Below, piece by piece: positions 16,008-24,586 of a DNA stretch of 33,266 nucleotides. Position 1 is the first letter of the stretch. The number at the start of each line of letters is the position of its first letter. The position numbers were made by a program, and so were the translations under genes. Source of the stretch: Nostoc commune NIES-4072 (GTDB taxonomy: Bacteria > Cyanobacteriota > Cyanobacteriia > Cyanobacteriales > Nostocaceae); the NCBI RefSeq assembly GCF_003113895.1, contig NZ_BDUD01000001.1:5969537-6002802 (forward strand), written 5' to 3'. Below the pieces are notes generated by a model. The model was not told where the DNA came from. It saw only the letters and a list, made by a program, of their open reading frames with translations, and did not search any database.

Positions 16008-16997
16008 TCAAATTAATCTTAACTATTTTGCCTCGTTAATGGCATCAACTGACATCGCAGTTTCTAAGGCTTGGAGTACCGTACCTGATTTCATCTCAGT
16101 ACACCTCAGTAATAACCCTCAGTCTATCTAGTTTTTGTCTTAACCAAACTGTAGTGAGAGTTAAGGGTCAAGAATTTAGTATTTATAACAATTGCTTAAC
16201 ATACAGCAAGATTTTAAATTAAGTAAGTTTACGGTGGTGAAGTATCAAGCTCTACAAACACAATAGAGTATGTAAAGTTCAGTACCAAATCAGTCTAGCA
16301 ACATTGGTTTTTTATAAGAAACAGATGAAGTTAAGTAAAACGGCGTAAAAAAACCGAAGTATGTAACGGAAAGTAAAGTTGCCTAAAAAGCTCTTTCCTT
16401 TTGCCTTCTGCCTTGTCATAACGACAATTTTCAACACCGACCTATTTACTTGAAATCAAAGTTATCAGTAATAAAACTTTGAAAGTACAAGTCTAATGTT
16501 TAATTTGTTTTCATCCACTTATTTTTGTAATTTGTGGATTAATCGTCTGTACTAAATAAACAGTCCATAAAATATTATGGAAATTTTGTTGTGATTTATT
16601 ACACAATAATAGAAAACAAATTCATACATTTGTGGTTTGATTTAGCCGTAATTTTTGCGTCGTTTTTATTTCTATAACTACTACAGTTAGTTAAAAACAA
16701 GCCATTTTAATGAAATGTCTCAAACTCCTAATTAATAGCAATTCAGAATTCTGTTAGCGACTCTATGAGTAACATTAATTAAAATTTACACGGTCGTACA
16801 GCGTCTCGTAGATAAAGGTACTAGGAAAACATATCTTGCACCATCCTCAATATTCGTAGAGTAAGTATTGCTTACAGATTCAAAATCACGGTTTAAGCAA
16901 ATACAAAGCAGTGTTTGCCTTACAAAAATATTTTCAAACAACTGGTGCAAGATGTTACATAACAACAACTCAAGGGCTGAAAATCAGTTCATAAATC
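16008..16997. other. Long AT-rich non-coding region (990 bp) upstream of the surface-protein gene
   Basis: No gene is supported. It includes a short heptamer-like run (TTTTGCCTTCTGCCTTG, around 16400) and otherwise unique AT-rich sequence. The final 170 bases contain an inverted repeat described separately. Its length and composition suggest a complex promoter or a long 5' leader for the gene at 16998. Confidence 0.45.
16833..16953. promoter_or_regulatory. 11-bp inverted repeat with 99-bp spacer upstream of the surface-protein start
   Basis: ATCTTGCACCA (16833-16843) and TGGTGCAAGAT (16943-16953) are perfect inverted copies, ending 44 bases before the start codon. The arms could pair in a leader RNA or be two inverted operator half-sites. 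Function is an inference. Confidence 0.4.
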
Positions 16998-19397
16998 ATG
17001 AAACCATTACGGAACTTTTTTGCTCATAATTTTCATCACTACCGTTTTTTACTAGTAGCAGCAATTTCTTTAGGAGGGTCATTTACAGTAGTAATGCCTT
17101 CTCTGGCAGATGGTACAACCTCTGGTACTACTATCGACAACACTGCAACTGCTGAATATAATTACGTGAATAATTTGGGAGTAAATGTTCTTAATAAAAC
17201 TACTTCCAATACTGTAACAGTTTCTGTAGCAGAGACAGCAGGAATTACGGTGGCTTCTCAAGGTATGACAGATACAACAGGTGGTAGTGTTGTATCTAAC
17301 GATTTGCTGTACTACGATTTTTTGATTACTAATGTGGGGAATGATCCTACCCGTTTCTTCATTCCGGGTAAAGCTACTATTACAGGGTCAGCAACAGCTG
17401 GCGCAATCACCGCAGATTTAGATGGTAACGGTACATTTGAAACTACTATTCCTACTACTGGTTTTACCACTAGTTCCATTCCTGTCAGTGGATTTGTCAA
17501 AGTACGTGTTCCTGTCACAGTTAATCTTTTAGCAACGCCGGGTTCGGTTATCACCGTATTATTAGGTGACACAGGCCCTAACGATAACAGTAATGCTACC
17601 CAGAACCAACCTGATAGTCCTGATGGCTCAAACCCTACAGAAGTCCGCACCATTGATAATTTAGATGGAACAGCAGGAGAAACAGCAGGGATACCCCTGA
17701 ATGGAGAACGAGAAGCTAGTGCTATACAAACAACTACTATCTCTGCAATTCCACAGGCTTTTGCTAAAGTCTTAAAAGTTCGTTCTGGCTATTCAGATTC
17801 CAGTACACCCAACAATCTGAGTGATGATAAGTTGACCTACGATTTGAGCTTAAAAATTGATTCCACAAGTCCCACAGGTAGTACAGGATTAACTCCTGCA
17901 AATTTGGTAGGTACAAACATCAACGTAGATGGGCTGATTGGTGCCAAAATTTTGGTATCTGATGCTATTCCCGTAAATACTCACTTAGCAAGCGTAGTTA
18001 CTCCTCCTACAGGTTGGAGTGTTGTTTACACTGTGACACCTACACTAGTGACAGCGAACAATGCCCTTTGGACTAGTATTGTACCAGTTGATTTAAACTT
18101 AGTAACTCGTGTTGGATTTGTGAAATCTGGTACTCTTACAGCAGGTACAACAGTAAATGGATTATCCTTTCAAGTAGTGACAAATGGAGTTCTAACTTCC
18201 ACCGCCACAATTGCTAATATTGCTCAGAGTTTTGGTCAAACTCAAGGTGATGCACTCAATCAGCTAGTTTATGATGAGTCAGGCGACCAAAGCCCTAGCA
18301 ACTTTAATGATGATGGTACTGTTGGTTCAAATGTTCCGAATCTTGGGGTAGCAAATGTTACTATTCAAGGGGCAGATAGTACTAATAACAACACAGGTCA
18401 AGGGCCTGGAGGTGAAGTTAACACCTTTACGATGACTGCCCAAACCTCGATTTTGAATGGGCCGCACCTGTTTCCTAACGCTGTGGGAGCAACTGATAAT
18501 AATAATGATTTTTCAAACCAATCAGCGATTGTTCCCCTCTATCTGCCGCCAGGATCTACCCTTGATCCTGCTCCGGTGAGCTTCTTGAATACTATACTAA
18601 ATCCCGATCCAACTCTGTTAAGTAACGTCTTATTAGTACCAGTTACCCCAACCAATACGAGTGACCTACCATCAGGTACAACCGTAACCTTGATTTCTGG
18701 AGTCAGTGTTGCCACTTACACATACAATGGCACAGGCTTCACCTTGACTTCTGGCTTAGGAATTTCCCTACCAACCCTCAATAATTTGCCAGTTGATTAC
18801 ACCGTAACTGTAAATTTACCAGCAGGAACGCCTCTATCAACAGATACGGGTAAAGCTTTTCCTGTGACAATTCGAGCTTTTGTAGATAGCAATAATGATG
18901 GAGCGTTTAACTCTGGAGAATCTTCCAATAATACAATTGACCAAGTTTACACAGGTTTCTTGAAACTTGTGAAAGAATCTCGGCTTTTACAAGGAAGTGG
19001 CTCTGCTGTTGCTGCGAATGATAGCACTTTTAGTACAACAGTGAAAAAGCCTGGTGTCGGCAATATTATTGAGTATCGCATTACTTACACCAATATTTCA
19101 TCAGTTCCCATCGGCTCAAATAACGCTACTCTGAATGCAACTGGAATCATTATTACTGAAAATGGTAATTCCACTAATAATAACTGGGCGAAAGACAATG
19201 ACAACAATGGAAAAGTAGATACTAGCCATGTGTTTAGTACTGCAATTGATTCTGCCGGAATTGTAACTTATCTAAATTTGGGAGCAGCAGTAACGGATGC
19301 GATTGGTGTTGATATCACTACCTATCTAGACACAATTCCCGGACCACTGCAACCTGGACAGTCTGGAACATTTACTTTCCAACGTAAGGTCAACTAA
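16998..19397 (+). CDS. Large secreted surface protein with DUF11-like domains
   Basis: A 799-residue protein with a long signal peptide (basic HHYR, hydrophobic FLLVAAISLGGSFTVVM, then PSLADG). The mature part is rich in Thr, Asn, Ser, Val and Gly and has beta-sandwich character. The N-terminal segment (TIDNTATAEYNY...NTVTVSVAE) and the C-terminal part (FLKLVKESRLLQG...GNIIEYRITYTNIS) resemble DUF11-type repeats of bacterial outer-surface proteins. Several Asp/Asn-rich loops look able to bind calcium: DLDGNGTFE, DSNNDGAFNSGE and DNDNNGKVD. There is no C-terminal anchor or sorting signal; the protein ends in FQRKVN. Probable role: cell-surface or sheath component. It is preceded by a long non-coding leader and is monocistronic. 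Confidence 0.75.
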   Translation: MKPLRNFFAHNFHHYRFLLVAAISLGGSFTVVMPSLADGTTSGTTIDNTATAEYNYVNNLGVNVLNKTTSNTVTVSVAETAGITVASQGMTDTTGGSVVSNDLLYYDFLITNVGNDPTRFFIPGKATITGSATAGAITADLDGNGTFETTIPTTGFTTSSIPVSGFVKVRVPVTVNLLATPGSVITVLLGDTGPNDNSNATQNQPDSPDGSNPTEVRTIDNLDGTAGETAGIPLNGEREASAIQTTTISAIPQAFAKVLKVRSGYSDSSTPNNLSDDKLTYDLSLKIDSTSPTGSTGLTPANLVGTNINVDGLIGAKILVSDAIPVNTHLASVVTPPTGWSVVYTVTPTLVTANNALWTSIVPVDLNLVTRVGFVKSGTLTAGTTVNGLSFQVVTNGVLTSTATIANIAQSFGQTQGDALNQLVYDESGDQSPSNFNDDGTVGSNVPNLGVANVTIQGADSTNNNTGQGPGGEVNTFTMTAQTSILNGPHLFPNAVGATDNNNDFSNQSAIVPLYLPPGSTLDPAPVSFLNTILNPDPTLLSNVLLVPVTPTNTSDLPSGTTVTLISGVSVATYTYNGTGFTLTSGLGISLPTLNNLPVDYTVTVNLPAGTPLSTDTGKAFPVTIRAFVDSNNDGAFNSGESSNNTIDQVYTGFLKLVKESRLLQGSGSAVAANDSTFSTTVKKPGVGNIIEYRITYTNISSVPIGSNNATLNATGIIITENGNSTNNNWAKDNDNNGKVDTSHVFSTAIDSAGIVTYLNLGAAVTDAIGVDITTYLDTIPGPLQPGQSGTFTFQRKVN

Positions 19398-19896
19398 GTT
19401 ATTTGATATCTAGAGTTACGTTACGAGTTAGGAGTTCTTTTTTCCTTCTTTGTCTTTTTTGCTCCCATACAGTTAGCTGAAAGGGGAAAGGGGAATTTAG
19501 CGTTGCTGATGAAATGTATGAATCCTGATGTAGAGACCTTGCAATTACTAGTCTCTACAAAGGTTTTGAAATCACGCAAAATCATTTTAATACCTAAATT
19601 CAGCAACGCCAATAATTTTAAACCTTTACCCTTTTCTCAATTCACAGCAAAGGTCAACAGTGCTTATCCAAACCGCATTGAGAGTTAGATTGGCAATACA
19701 AATTCCGATAATCTTACAACATAGGGTTTTATACCCCTATATCTACAAGTATCTATAATTTTACTGAGGGTTTAAATCCCTTTATATAACTCTCTTAAAA
19801 TTTGAATTCTTGAATTGGTTATTTATGAACTTTTTTAGATAGTGAACAACCGCTATATTAAAATGTAGGGTGCATTACGGCAAGCTAAGACTATTA
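19398..19896. other. Repeat-rich intergenic region before the insertion sequence
   Basis: It contains a MITE (19500-19609). It also has a heptamer-like TTACGAGTTAGGAGTT just after the surface-protein stop, and GTAGGGTGCATTACGG (19865-19880). The last resembles one arm of a common cyanobacterial palindromic repeat whose other arm I do not find next to it. No gene is supported. Confidence 0.45.
19500..19609. mobile_element. Short MITE with GCGTTGCTGA ends
   Basis: GCGTTGCTGA at the left and TCAGCAACGC at the right are perfect terminal inverted repeats about 110 bp apart. An inner stem, TGTAGAGAC and GTCTCTACA, surrounds the centre. It has no coding capacity. I recognise the right end read in reverse (GCGTTGCTGAATTTAGGTAT) as a widespread Nostoc repeat. 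Confidence 0.72.
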
Positions 19897-20045
19897 ACCC
19901 AAGTTGCTGGTTATCGACTGATATGCACTTGTTATCACTCAATTCATGCGATCGCGTACAACAAAGTTGGTGCCTAGCGCCAACGTGCCGATGCCATTGT
20001 TGCCAGCATTCAGCTACTTAAATGCCTATTAGTTGTATAAATTAC

Positions 20046-20873
20046 TTATTCAATAAAAGCTTGTTGAAGAGTAAAAGAAAAAATGAATGCTTGTAGCTTA
20101 AGTAAAAACCCTTGATAAGTGACTGCATGTATTGATTTTGGAAAAACACAAGTGATACTACTAAACACAGTTTCGATATAATGCCGAGTATGTTGTTTAA
20201 TATATTGATTCCAAGGCTGGTCTTGACGCTTGGAGTTCTTTTTCCTCATGACTTTTAAAGAAATGTGACTTGTTTGTTCCAAGTCATCCTCAATCGTGTA
20301 GTCGGTGTAAGCTGAATCACCATAAATTTCACTACCAGGTGGTAGATTCAAGGGTAAGGCATTTAAAGCACGTACATCGTTGGCACTACCAGGCATAAAC
20401 ACAAATTCGACAGGAATACCATTTTTGGTTGTTAATAACTGAACTCGAACCCCGTAAAAATATCGTTTTTTCGATGCGATGTAACCTCTATACTGCGCCG
20501 ACTGTATTATTTTTACATTAAAGATACGGATGTTATCGCAGATGGGCACTGGGAACGAGTCTAAAAGATATTCAGTGGAATCACTAATTTCCTTCAGTGC
20601 CATTCCCACTTGATGAAACAAGTCGTTGATTAACATTGAGACACTGTGTAATCTCCGGTTAAATCGTGACTTTTCTAACATATTAGATATCAACTTATGT
20701 TCTTTCATATAGGTACAAGCCTTACTATGATTACCATTAAAGAACATCGCCGATGTTATTGCCGTTGTAATAATTTCTGCGTCATTCATCTCTCGACGAC
20801 AATCTTCATTATGCCCAATCGCCTTTAACAGGTCGTCTATGATAGCATATATGGAAATTATTTCGTTTAGCAT
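20046..20873 (-). CDS. IS982 family transposase
   Basis: A 275-residue DDE transposase. The catalytic acidic residues appear in YLLDSFPVPICDN, IYGDSAYTDYTIEDD and RHYIETVFSSI, the order expected for this family. The N-terminal IIDDLLKAIG and the segment CTYMKEHKLISNMLEKSRFNRR are also typical. The frame is intact, so the element may still be active. The ATG at 20873 follows a perfect AGGAGG with a five-base gap, but this site lies in a hairpin (20877-20905) that should limit translation of read-through transcripts. Confidence 0.9.
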   Translation of the reverse strand: MLNEIISIYAIIDDLLKAIGHNEDCRREMNDAEIITTAITSAMFFNGNHSKACTYMKEHKLISNMLEKSRFNRRLHSVSMLINDLFHQVGMALKEISDSTEYLLDSFPVPICDNIRIFNVKIIQSAQYRGYIASKKRYFYGVRVQLLTTKNGIPVEFVFMPGSANDVRALNALPLNLPPGSEIYGDSAYTDYTIEDDLEQTSHISLKVMRKKNSKRQDQPWNQYIKQHTRHYIETVFSSITCVFPKSIHAVTYQGFLLKLQAFIFSFTLQQAFIE

Positions 20874-20876
20874 TTA

Positions 20877-20905
20877 GCCCTCCTAATTTTCTCTTCTTGG
20901 AGGGC
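20877..20905 (-). promoter_or_regulatory. Hairpin sequestering the transposase Shine-Dalgarno site
   Basis: In the minus-strand RNA GCCCTCC pairs with GGAGGGC over a 15-nt loop. The 3' arm contains the AGGAGG ribosome-binding site five bases before ATG 20873. On the plus strand the same stem is followed by ATTTTATT and could weakly terminate incoming transcription. Confidence 0.65.
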
Positions 20906-20978
20906 ATTTTATTGCTTTACTGTCCCAAAGCGATCGCCCATAAGAGTAACTAGCAACTTGGGTTATTAGTTATCTTCA

Positions 20979-21131
20979 TATAGGATTACTATTTGATTTT
21001 TGAACGAAATTAAGTATTGTAGAGTGTGTTAGAACGGAGTTCGTAACGCACTATGAACACGAGTTTGATGCCGTACTCTCTGTGCTAACACATCCTACGT
21101 ATATTTTCAGAAATCAAACCGGATTCCTATA
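20979..21131. mobile_element. MITE-like element, copy 2 (153 bp)
   Basis: Nearly identical to 6274-6425 in the same orientation, with the same TATAGGA/TCCTATA ends. The difference is concentrated in the inner right arm, where the pairing TGCGTTACG is replaced by TGCCGTACTCT, which weakens the inner stem. Confidence 0.82.
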
Positions 21132-21378
21132 GTTTCAATACCCTAATGTACCTTTATTTAATTTTTAATTCTTAATCATCCTTATATTCTTATGTAAAAG
21201 ATAGATTTAAGCACAATACTCTTAGGTTAGTTGATACTCCCTAAGCCTCCTTAAAAAGGAAGGAATTAGAGCAATTTTAAACACATAAATAAACTTCCGT
21301 GTTCGCTTCTCTACATAACTGTTTTCAATTAGATAACATTGGGGCTAACTTTGGAGAAGATGCTATTTCCCCCTCATT
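21132..21378. other. Upstream region of the kinase gene
   Basis: AT-rich with no gene; it should contain the promoter of the kinase-FGE gene. GGAGAAGATG near 21353-21362 resembles a ribosome-binding site but lies too far from ATG 21379 to be its normal one. Confidence 0.35.
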
Positions 21379-23217
21379 ATGCAAATCTGCCAAAATCCCA
21401 ATTGCTCAAATCCATTCAACTCTGATAGCAATAGATTTTGCGTGAGTTGCGGACAAAGCAACTTTGGCAAACTTCTAAGAAACCGTTACCGCGTATTGAG
21501 ACTTTTAGGTGAAGGTGGATTTAGCAGAACCTATGCTACAGAAGACGTAGACAGACTAAACGCGCCTTGCGTCATCAAGCAATTTTTCCCACAATTTCAG
21601 GGAACAGGACAACGTACCAAAGCAGCAGAATTTTTTAAAGAAGAGGCTTTCCGGTTGTATGAACTAGGAGAAAATCATACCCAAATTCCCAGATTACTAG
21701 CTTACTTTGAACAAGGTGCAAGCTTGTATCTCGTACAAGAATTTATTCAAGGAAAGACTCTCTTACAAGAAGTTCAGCAACAAGCTTATGGTGAATCACA
21801 AATTTGGGAACTTTTAGCTGATTTATTGCCAGTACTGCAATTCATTCATACTCATAATGTCATTCATCGGGATATCAAACCAGAAAATATTATCCGCCGT
21901 GCAAGTGATCAAAAACCCGTATTAATTGACTTTGGCGGTGCTAAACAGGTAACACAAACCAGTATAGGAAGACAAGCTACAGTAATTTACACCCTTGGTT
22001 ATGCCCCAACCGAACAAATGGCTGGATTTGCTTGTCACGGCAGTGATTTGTATGCTTTGGGTGTAACTTGTGTACGTCTTTTAACTCGATGTTTGCCGTT
22101 GCAGGATGCTTCTGGACAGATTAATGACCCTATTTATGATGCCATGAACGCTAAGTGGTTGTGGCGCGAACGTTTACAAGAAAAAGGTATTACTATCAGC
22201 GACGACTTAGGGAAAATTTTAGATAAATTACTAAGACATTTACCAAGTGAAAGGTATCAAACGGCAGCAGAAGTTCTCAACGATTTGAAATTTGCAACAT
22301 TGAACATTGAACCTGTTGCCCTAAAAATTGTTTCGATGCCTCAACCCATTTTATCGCCGCCACCAGAAAAAGTAATAGTACCATTACCCCCCTTAGAAAA
22401 CTTTGAATTTGATGTAGTGACAGTAGACACAGGTGGTAGAGAAGTAAACCGCATAAGTTGTAATGCAAACTTCTTTGCCGAAGAATTGGGTAAATCTGTC
22501 ACATTAGAAATGGTATCGATTCCTGGTGGTACTTATATGATGGGTTCACCAGAGTTTGAAGGAGATGCTGACGAACGTCCTCGACATCAAGTTACCGTTG
22601 AACCATTTTTTATGGGGAAATTCCCTGTAACTCAAGCACAGTGGAGAGTAGTAGCAGCTTTACCCAAAGTCAAACAAGCTTTAAATCCTAATCCGTCGAA
22701 ATTCAAAGGTTTAGATAGACCAGTGGAAAATGTATCTTGGTATGAGGCTGTAGAATTCTGTCTCAGACTATCAGAAAAAACTGGACGCGACTATCGTTTA
22801 CCGAGTGAAGCTGAATGGGAATATGCTTGTCGGGCTGGAACTACAACATCTTTTCATTTTGGCGAAACTATTACCTCTGAGTTAGTTAGTTGCACTATCG
22901 AACCAAAAAGCAAATTCCGGAAAGAAACAACAAACGTCGGTAGTTTTGAAGTCGCTAACGCCTTTGGATTGTACGATATGCACGGGCTAGTTTGGGAATG
23001 GTGCGCTGATTCGTGGCACAACAATTACAACGACGCACCTTCAGATGGAACAGCTTGGGAAGTTGGTGGTGATATTAATCGCCGAGTGCTACGCGGTGGT
23101 TCTTGGAGTTTCAACGCCGAACTGTGTCGCAGCGCTAGCCGTAGCTGGAATGAGTCAGATGGTGGGCTGAGGGTTTGTGGCTTTAGAGTAGTATTTTCTG
23201 TAGAGGAGATTATTTAA
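21379..23217 (+). CDS. Serine/threonine protein kinase fused to an FGE-sulfatase (C-type-lectin-like) domain
   Basis: Residues 1-25 form a zinc ribbon (Cys 4, 9, 21 and 24). The kinase domain runs from about residue 36 to 305: the P-loop LGEGGFSRTY, the Lys of CVIKQF, the catalytic HRDIKPENI near 165, DFGGAK near 183, and the activation/APE-like segment YTLGYAPTEQMAG. After a Pro-rich linker comes an FGE-sulfatase domain (about 372-608): EMVSIPGGTYMMGSPE, PFFMGKFPVTQAQW, YRLPSEAEWEYACRAGT, GLYDMHGLVWEWCAD and the closing VLRGGSW...CRSASR...GFRVV. The active-site cysteine pair of true FGE enzymes is not evident, so the domain is probably a ligand-binding fold. The segment from GGSW to GFRVV resembles the variable region of DGR target proteins. 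Monocistronic, convergent with dnaN. Confidence 0.92.
   Translation: MQICQNPNCSNPFNSDSNRFCVSCGQSNFGKLLRNRYRVLRLLGEGGFSRTYATEDVDRLNAPCVIKQFFPQFQGTGQRTKAAEFFKEEAFRLYELGENHTQIPRLLAYFEQGASLYLVQEFIQGKTLLQEVQQQAYGESQIWELLADLLPVLQFIHTHNVIHRDIKPENIIRRASDQKPVLIDFGGAKQVTQTSIGRQATVIYTLGYAPTEQMAGFACHGSDLYALGVTCVRLLTRCLPLQDASGQINDPIYDAMNAKWLWRERLQEKGITISDDLGKILDKLLRHLPSERYQTAAEVLNDLKFATLNIEPVALKIVSMPQPILSPPPEKVIVPLPPLENFEFDVVTVDTGGREVNRISCNANFFAEELGKSVTLEMVSIPGGTYMMGSPEFEGDADERPRHQVTVEPFFMGKFPVTQAQWRVVAALPKVKQALNPNPSKFKGLDRPVENVSWYEAVEFCLRLSEKTGRDYRLPSEAEWEYACRAGTTTSFHFGETITSELVSCTIEPKSKFRKETTNVGSFEVANAFGLYDMHGLVWEWCADSWHNNYNDAPSDGTAWEVGGDINRRVLRGGSWSFNAELCRSASRSWNESDGGLRVCGFRVVFSVEEII
23080..23200 (+). 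other. Candidate DGR variable region at the 3' end of the kinase-FGE gene
   Basis: The conserved frame RVLRGGSW, CRSA, R, D and GFRVV matches cyanobacterial DGR targets. The positions that are usually Asn (AAC/AAT, mutable adenines in the template) are here S, F, N, L, S, S, N, E, G, L, R and V. The spacing equals the usual Asn-rich version residue for residue. No template repeat or reverse transcriptase is present in the window. Confidence 0.5.
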
Positions 23218-23238
23218 CAATTTCATTCAAAGGCTAGG

Positions 23239-23277
23239 AAGGGGAGACAAAGCATAGCTTTTGCCGGGGTGGGCTTC
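23239..23277 (+). repeat. 40-bp dispersed repeat, copy 2
   Basis: GGGGAGACAAAG, then CATAGCTTTTGC, then GGGGTGGGCTTCT match the reverse complement of 7811-7850 with few changes. The inner hairpin CAAAGC-ATA-GCTTTTG is kept. Confidence 0.7.
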
Positions 23278-23303
23278 TTGTACGTCATTCAACCCAGAAG
23301 CCC
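23271..23303. terminator. Inverted repeat between the convergent kinase and dnaN genes
   Basis: GGGCTTCT (23271-23278) and AGAAGCCC (23296-23303) are perfect inverted copies with a 17-nt loop, between the stop codons at 23217 and 23310. No long T-tract follows, so the terminator role is an inference from position. Confidence 0.4.
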
Positions 23304-23309
23304 TATAAG

Positions 23310-24473
23310 TTAACTTCTAAGTTGCACCGGCATAGCTAAATAGGTCATTTTCAAACCACCCAATGGGGTAAAAATTACTGGAGTTAAGCTTTGATTTAAA
23401 TGCATTTGAATTTCCGAAGATGGTAACTCTTTCAAGCCTTCCATCAAATATTTAATGTTAAAAGCAATCTCAATATTTTCCCCAGAAATTTGTGCTGGCA
23501 TTGACTCTCTACCACTGCCCACATCTTGAGCTTCACAAGATAAGGTAATTTCTTGGGCTTCGCTATCAATACTGAGCTTGACAATATTATTTTTTTGATC
23601 TGCTAGTACAGCAATTCGCTCTAAAGTGCTGACGAATTGTCGGCGTTCAATTGTGACTTGTCGCTCAAATTGGCGCGGAATTAGTTGTCGATAAGCAGGA
23701 TATTGCCCTTCTAATGTGCGACTAGTCAAGCGTTGATTTTGCCATGCAAACACTACTTGACCTTGATCGAAATATAAAGCTACAGGTTCATCTGATGAGG
23801 CACTATGAGCTAGCATTCGTTGTAGTTCGCGTAATGCTCTAGCTGGTACTGTCACTTCCAATTGACTAGTTCCACCTAAAGGACGCTCGTTGCTAGTTTC
23901 TACCACTGCTAGGCGATGTCCGTCGGTAGCTGCAAATTCTAGAGTATCTTGTTTAACTGTTAAATGCACTCCTGTAAGTACTTGCTTGGTTTCATCTCCA
24001 CTAGTAGCAAATAATGAACCGCGTAATCCCTCAATTAATGCGGTCGTAGTAAGATGAATTACTTCTGTATTTTCAATTACAGGTAGGTCAGGAAATTCTT
24101 CAGGCCCCATTGCTCGGACTTGGTAATGTCCACTCTTGGGTGTAAGTGTGACAATTAACCCTTCTCCACCGGGTGTAACACCTGTAAGGGCTGATTCATC
24201 GTCTAGAGTGATTTCGCCTTCTGGAAGACGAGAAGTGATATCTACAAGTAACTTAGCAGGAAGTGCGATCGCACCACTTTGCCATACCTCTGCGTTAAAG
24301 CTGGTGCGGATTCCCAAGCTGAGATCAAAGGCTGTTAAGCTTACCTGGTTAGTTTGGGCATCCGCTTGTAACAGCACATTGGCAAGGACTGGATGAGTTG
24401 GTCGTGAAGGTACTGCACGACTGACGAGTGAGAGATTTGTACTGAGATCGCTTTGGGAGCAAACTAATTTCAT
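23310..24473 (-). CDS. dnaN: DNA polymerase III subunit beta (sliding clamp)
   Basis: A 387-residue clamp subunit that dimerises around DNA and tethers the replicative polymerase. The three repeated clamp domains are recognisable. The N-terminus is MKLVCSQSDLSTNLSLVSRAVPSRPTHPVLANV, here interrupted for reading as MKLVCSQSDL then SRAVPSRPTHPVLANVLL. Domain two holds LTGVHLTVKQDTLEFAATDG with HRLAV. The C-terminus ends TYLAMPVQLRS, equivalent to the usual MPMRL end that lines the partner-binding pocket. No dnaA or recF is adjacent, as is common in cyanobacteria. The ATG at 24473 is the family start. It is divergent from the phosphoesterase gene, with about 80-110 bp between starts. Confidence 0.97.
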   Translation of the reverse strand: MKLVCSQSDLSTNLSLVSRAVPSRPTHPVLANVLLQADAQTNQVSLTAFDLSLGIRTSFNAEVWQSGAIALPAKLLVDITSRLPEGEITLDDESALTGVTPGGEGLIVTLTPKSGHYQVRAMGPEEFPDLPVIENTEVIHLTTTALIEGLRGSLFATSGDETKQVLTGVHLTVKQDTLEFAATDGHRLAVVETSNERPLGGTSQLEVTVPARALRELQRMLAHSASSDEPVALYFDQGQVVFAWQNQRLTSRTLEGQYPAYRQLIPRQFERQVTIERRQFVSTLERIAVLADQKNNIVKLSIDSEAQEITLSCEAQDVGSGRESMPAQISGENIEIAFNIKYLMEGLKELPSSEIQMHLNQSLTPVIFTPLGGLKMTYLAMPVQLRS

Positions 24474-24586
24474 AAGTCAGATTCAGCTGGTGAAAGATAT
24501 CCTAACACCCTTATTGTTCATGGGCGAGTAACGGAAAGGGAGTAATAATAAAATTGCGTTCAGTCAGTATTGCTAAAAAATTTGGG

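Larger units (their letters stand above)
19897..20963 (-). mobile_element. Complete IS982-type insertion sequence (1067 bp)
   Basis: The ends begin ACCCAAGTTGCTGGTTA (left) and, reversed, ACCCAAGTTGCTAGTTA (right): 16 of 17 terminal positions match, with the ACCC tip expected for IS982. It is bracketed by the direct repeat TATTA (19892-19896 and 20964-20968), consistent with target duplication. One intact transposase gene fills most of the element. It sits 15 bp from MITE copy 2. Confidence 0.88.

Noticed and set aside
16786..16968. Minus-strand 60-codon frame in the leader of the surface-protein gene
   Set aside because: It spans the inverted-repeat region, has unusual composition and no recognisable domain.
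19421..19688. Short frames on both strands across the MITE at 19500-19609
   Set aside because: They are formed by the repeat sequence and its inverted arms.
21132..23310. DGR reverse transcriptase or template repeat next to the kinase-FGE gene
   Set aside because: I looked by eye on both strands through the window for a near-copy of the variable region and for a reverse-transcriptase gene and found neither.
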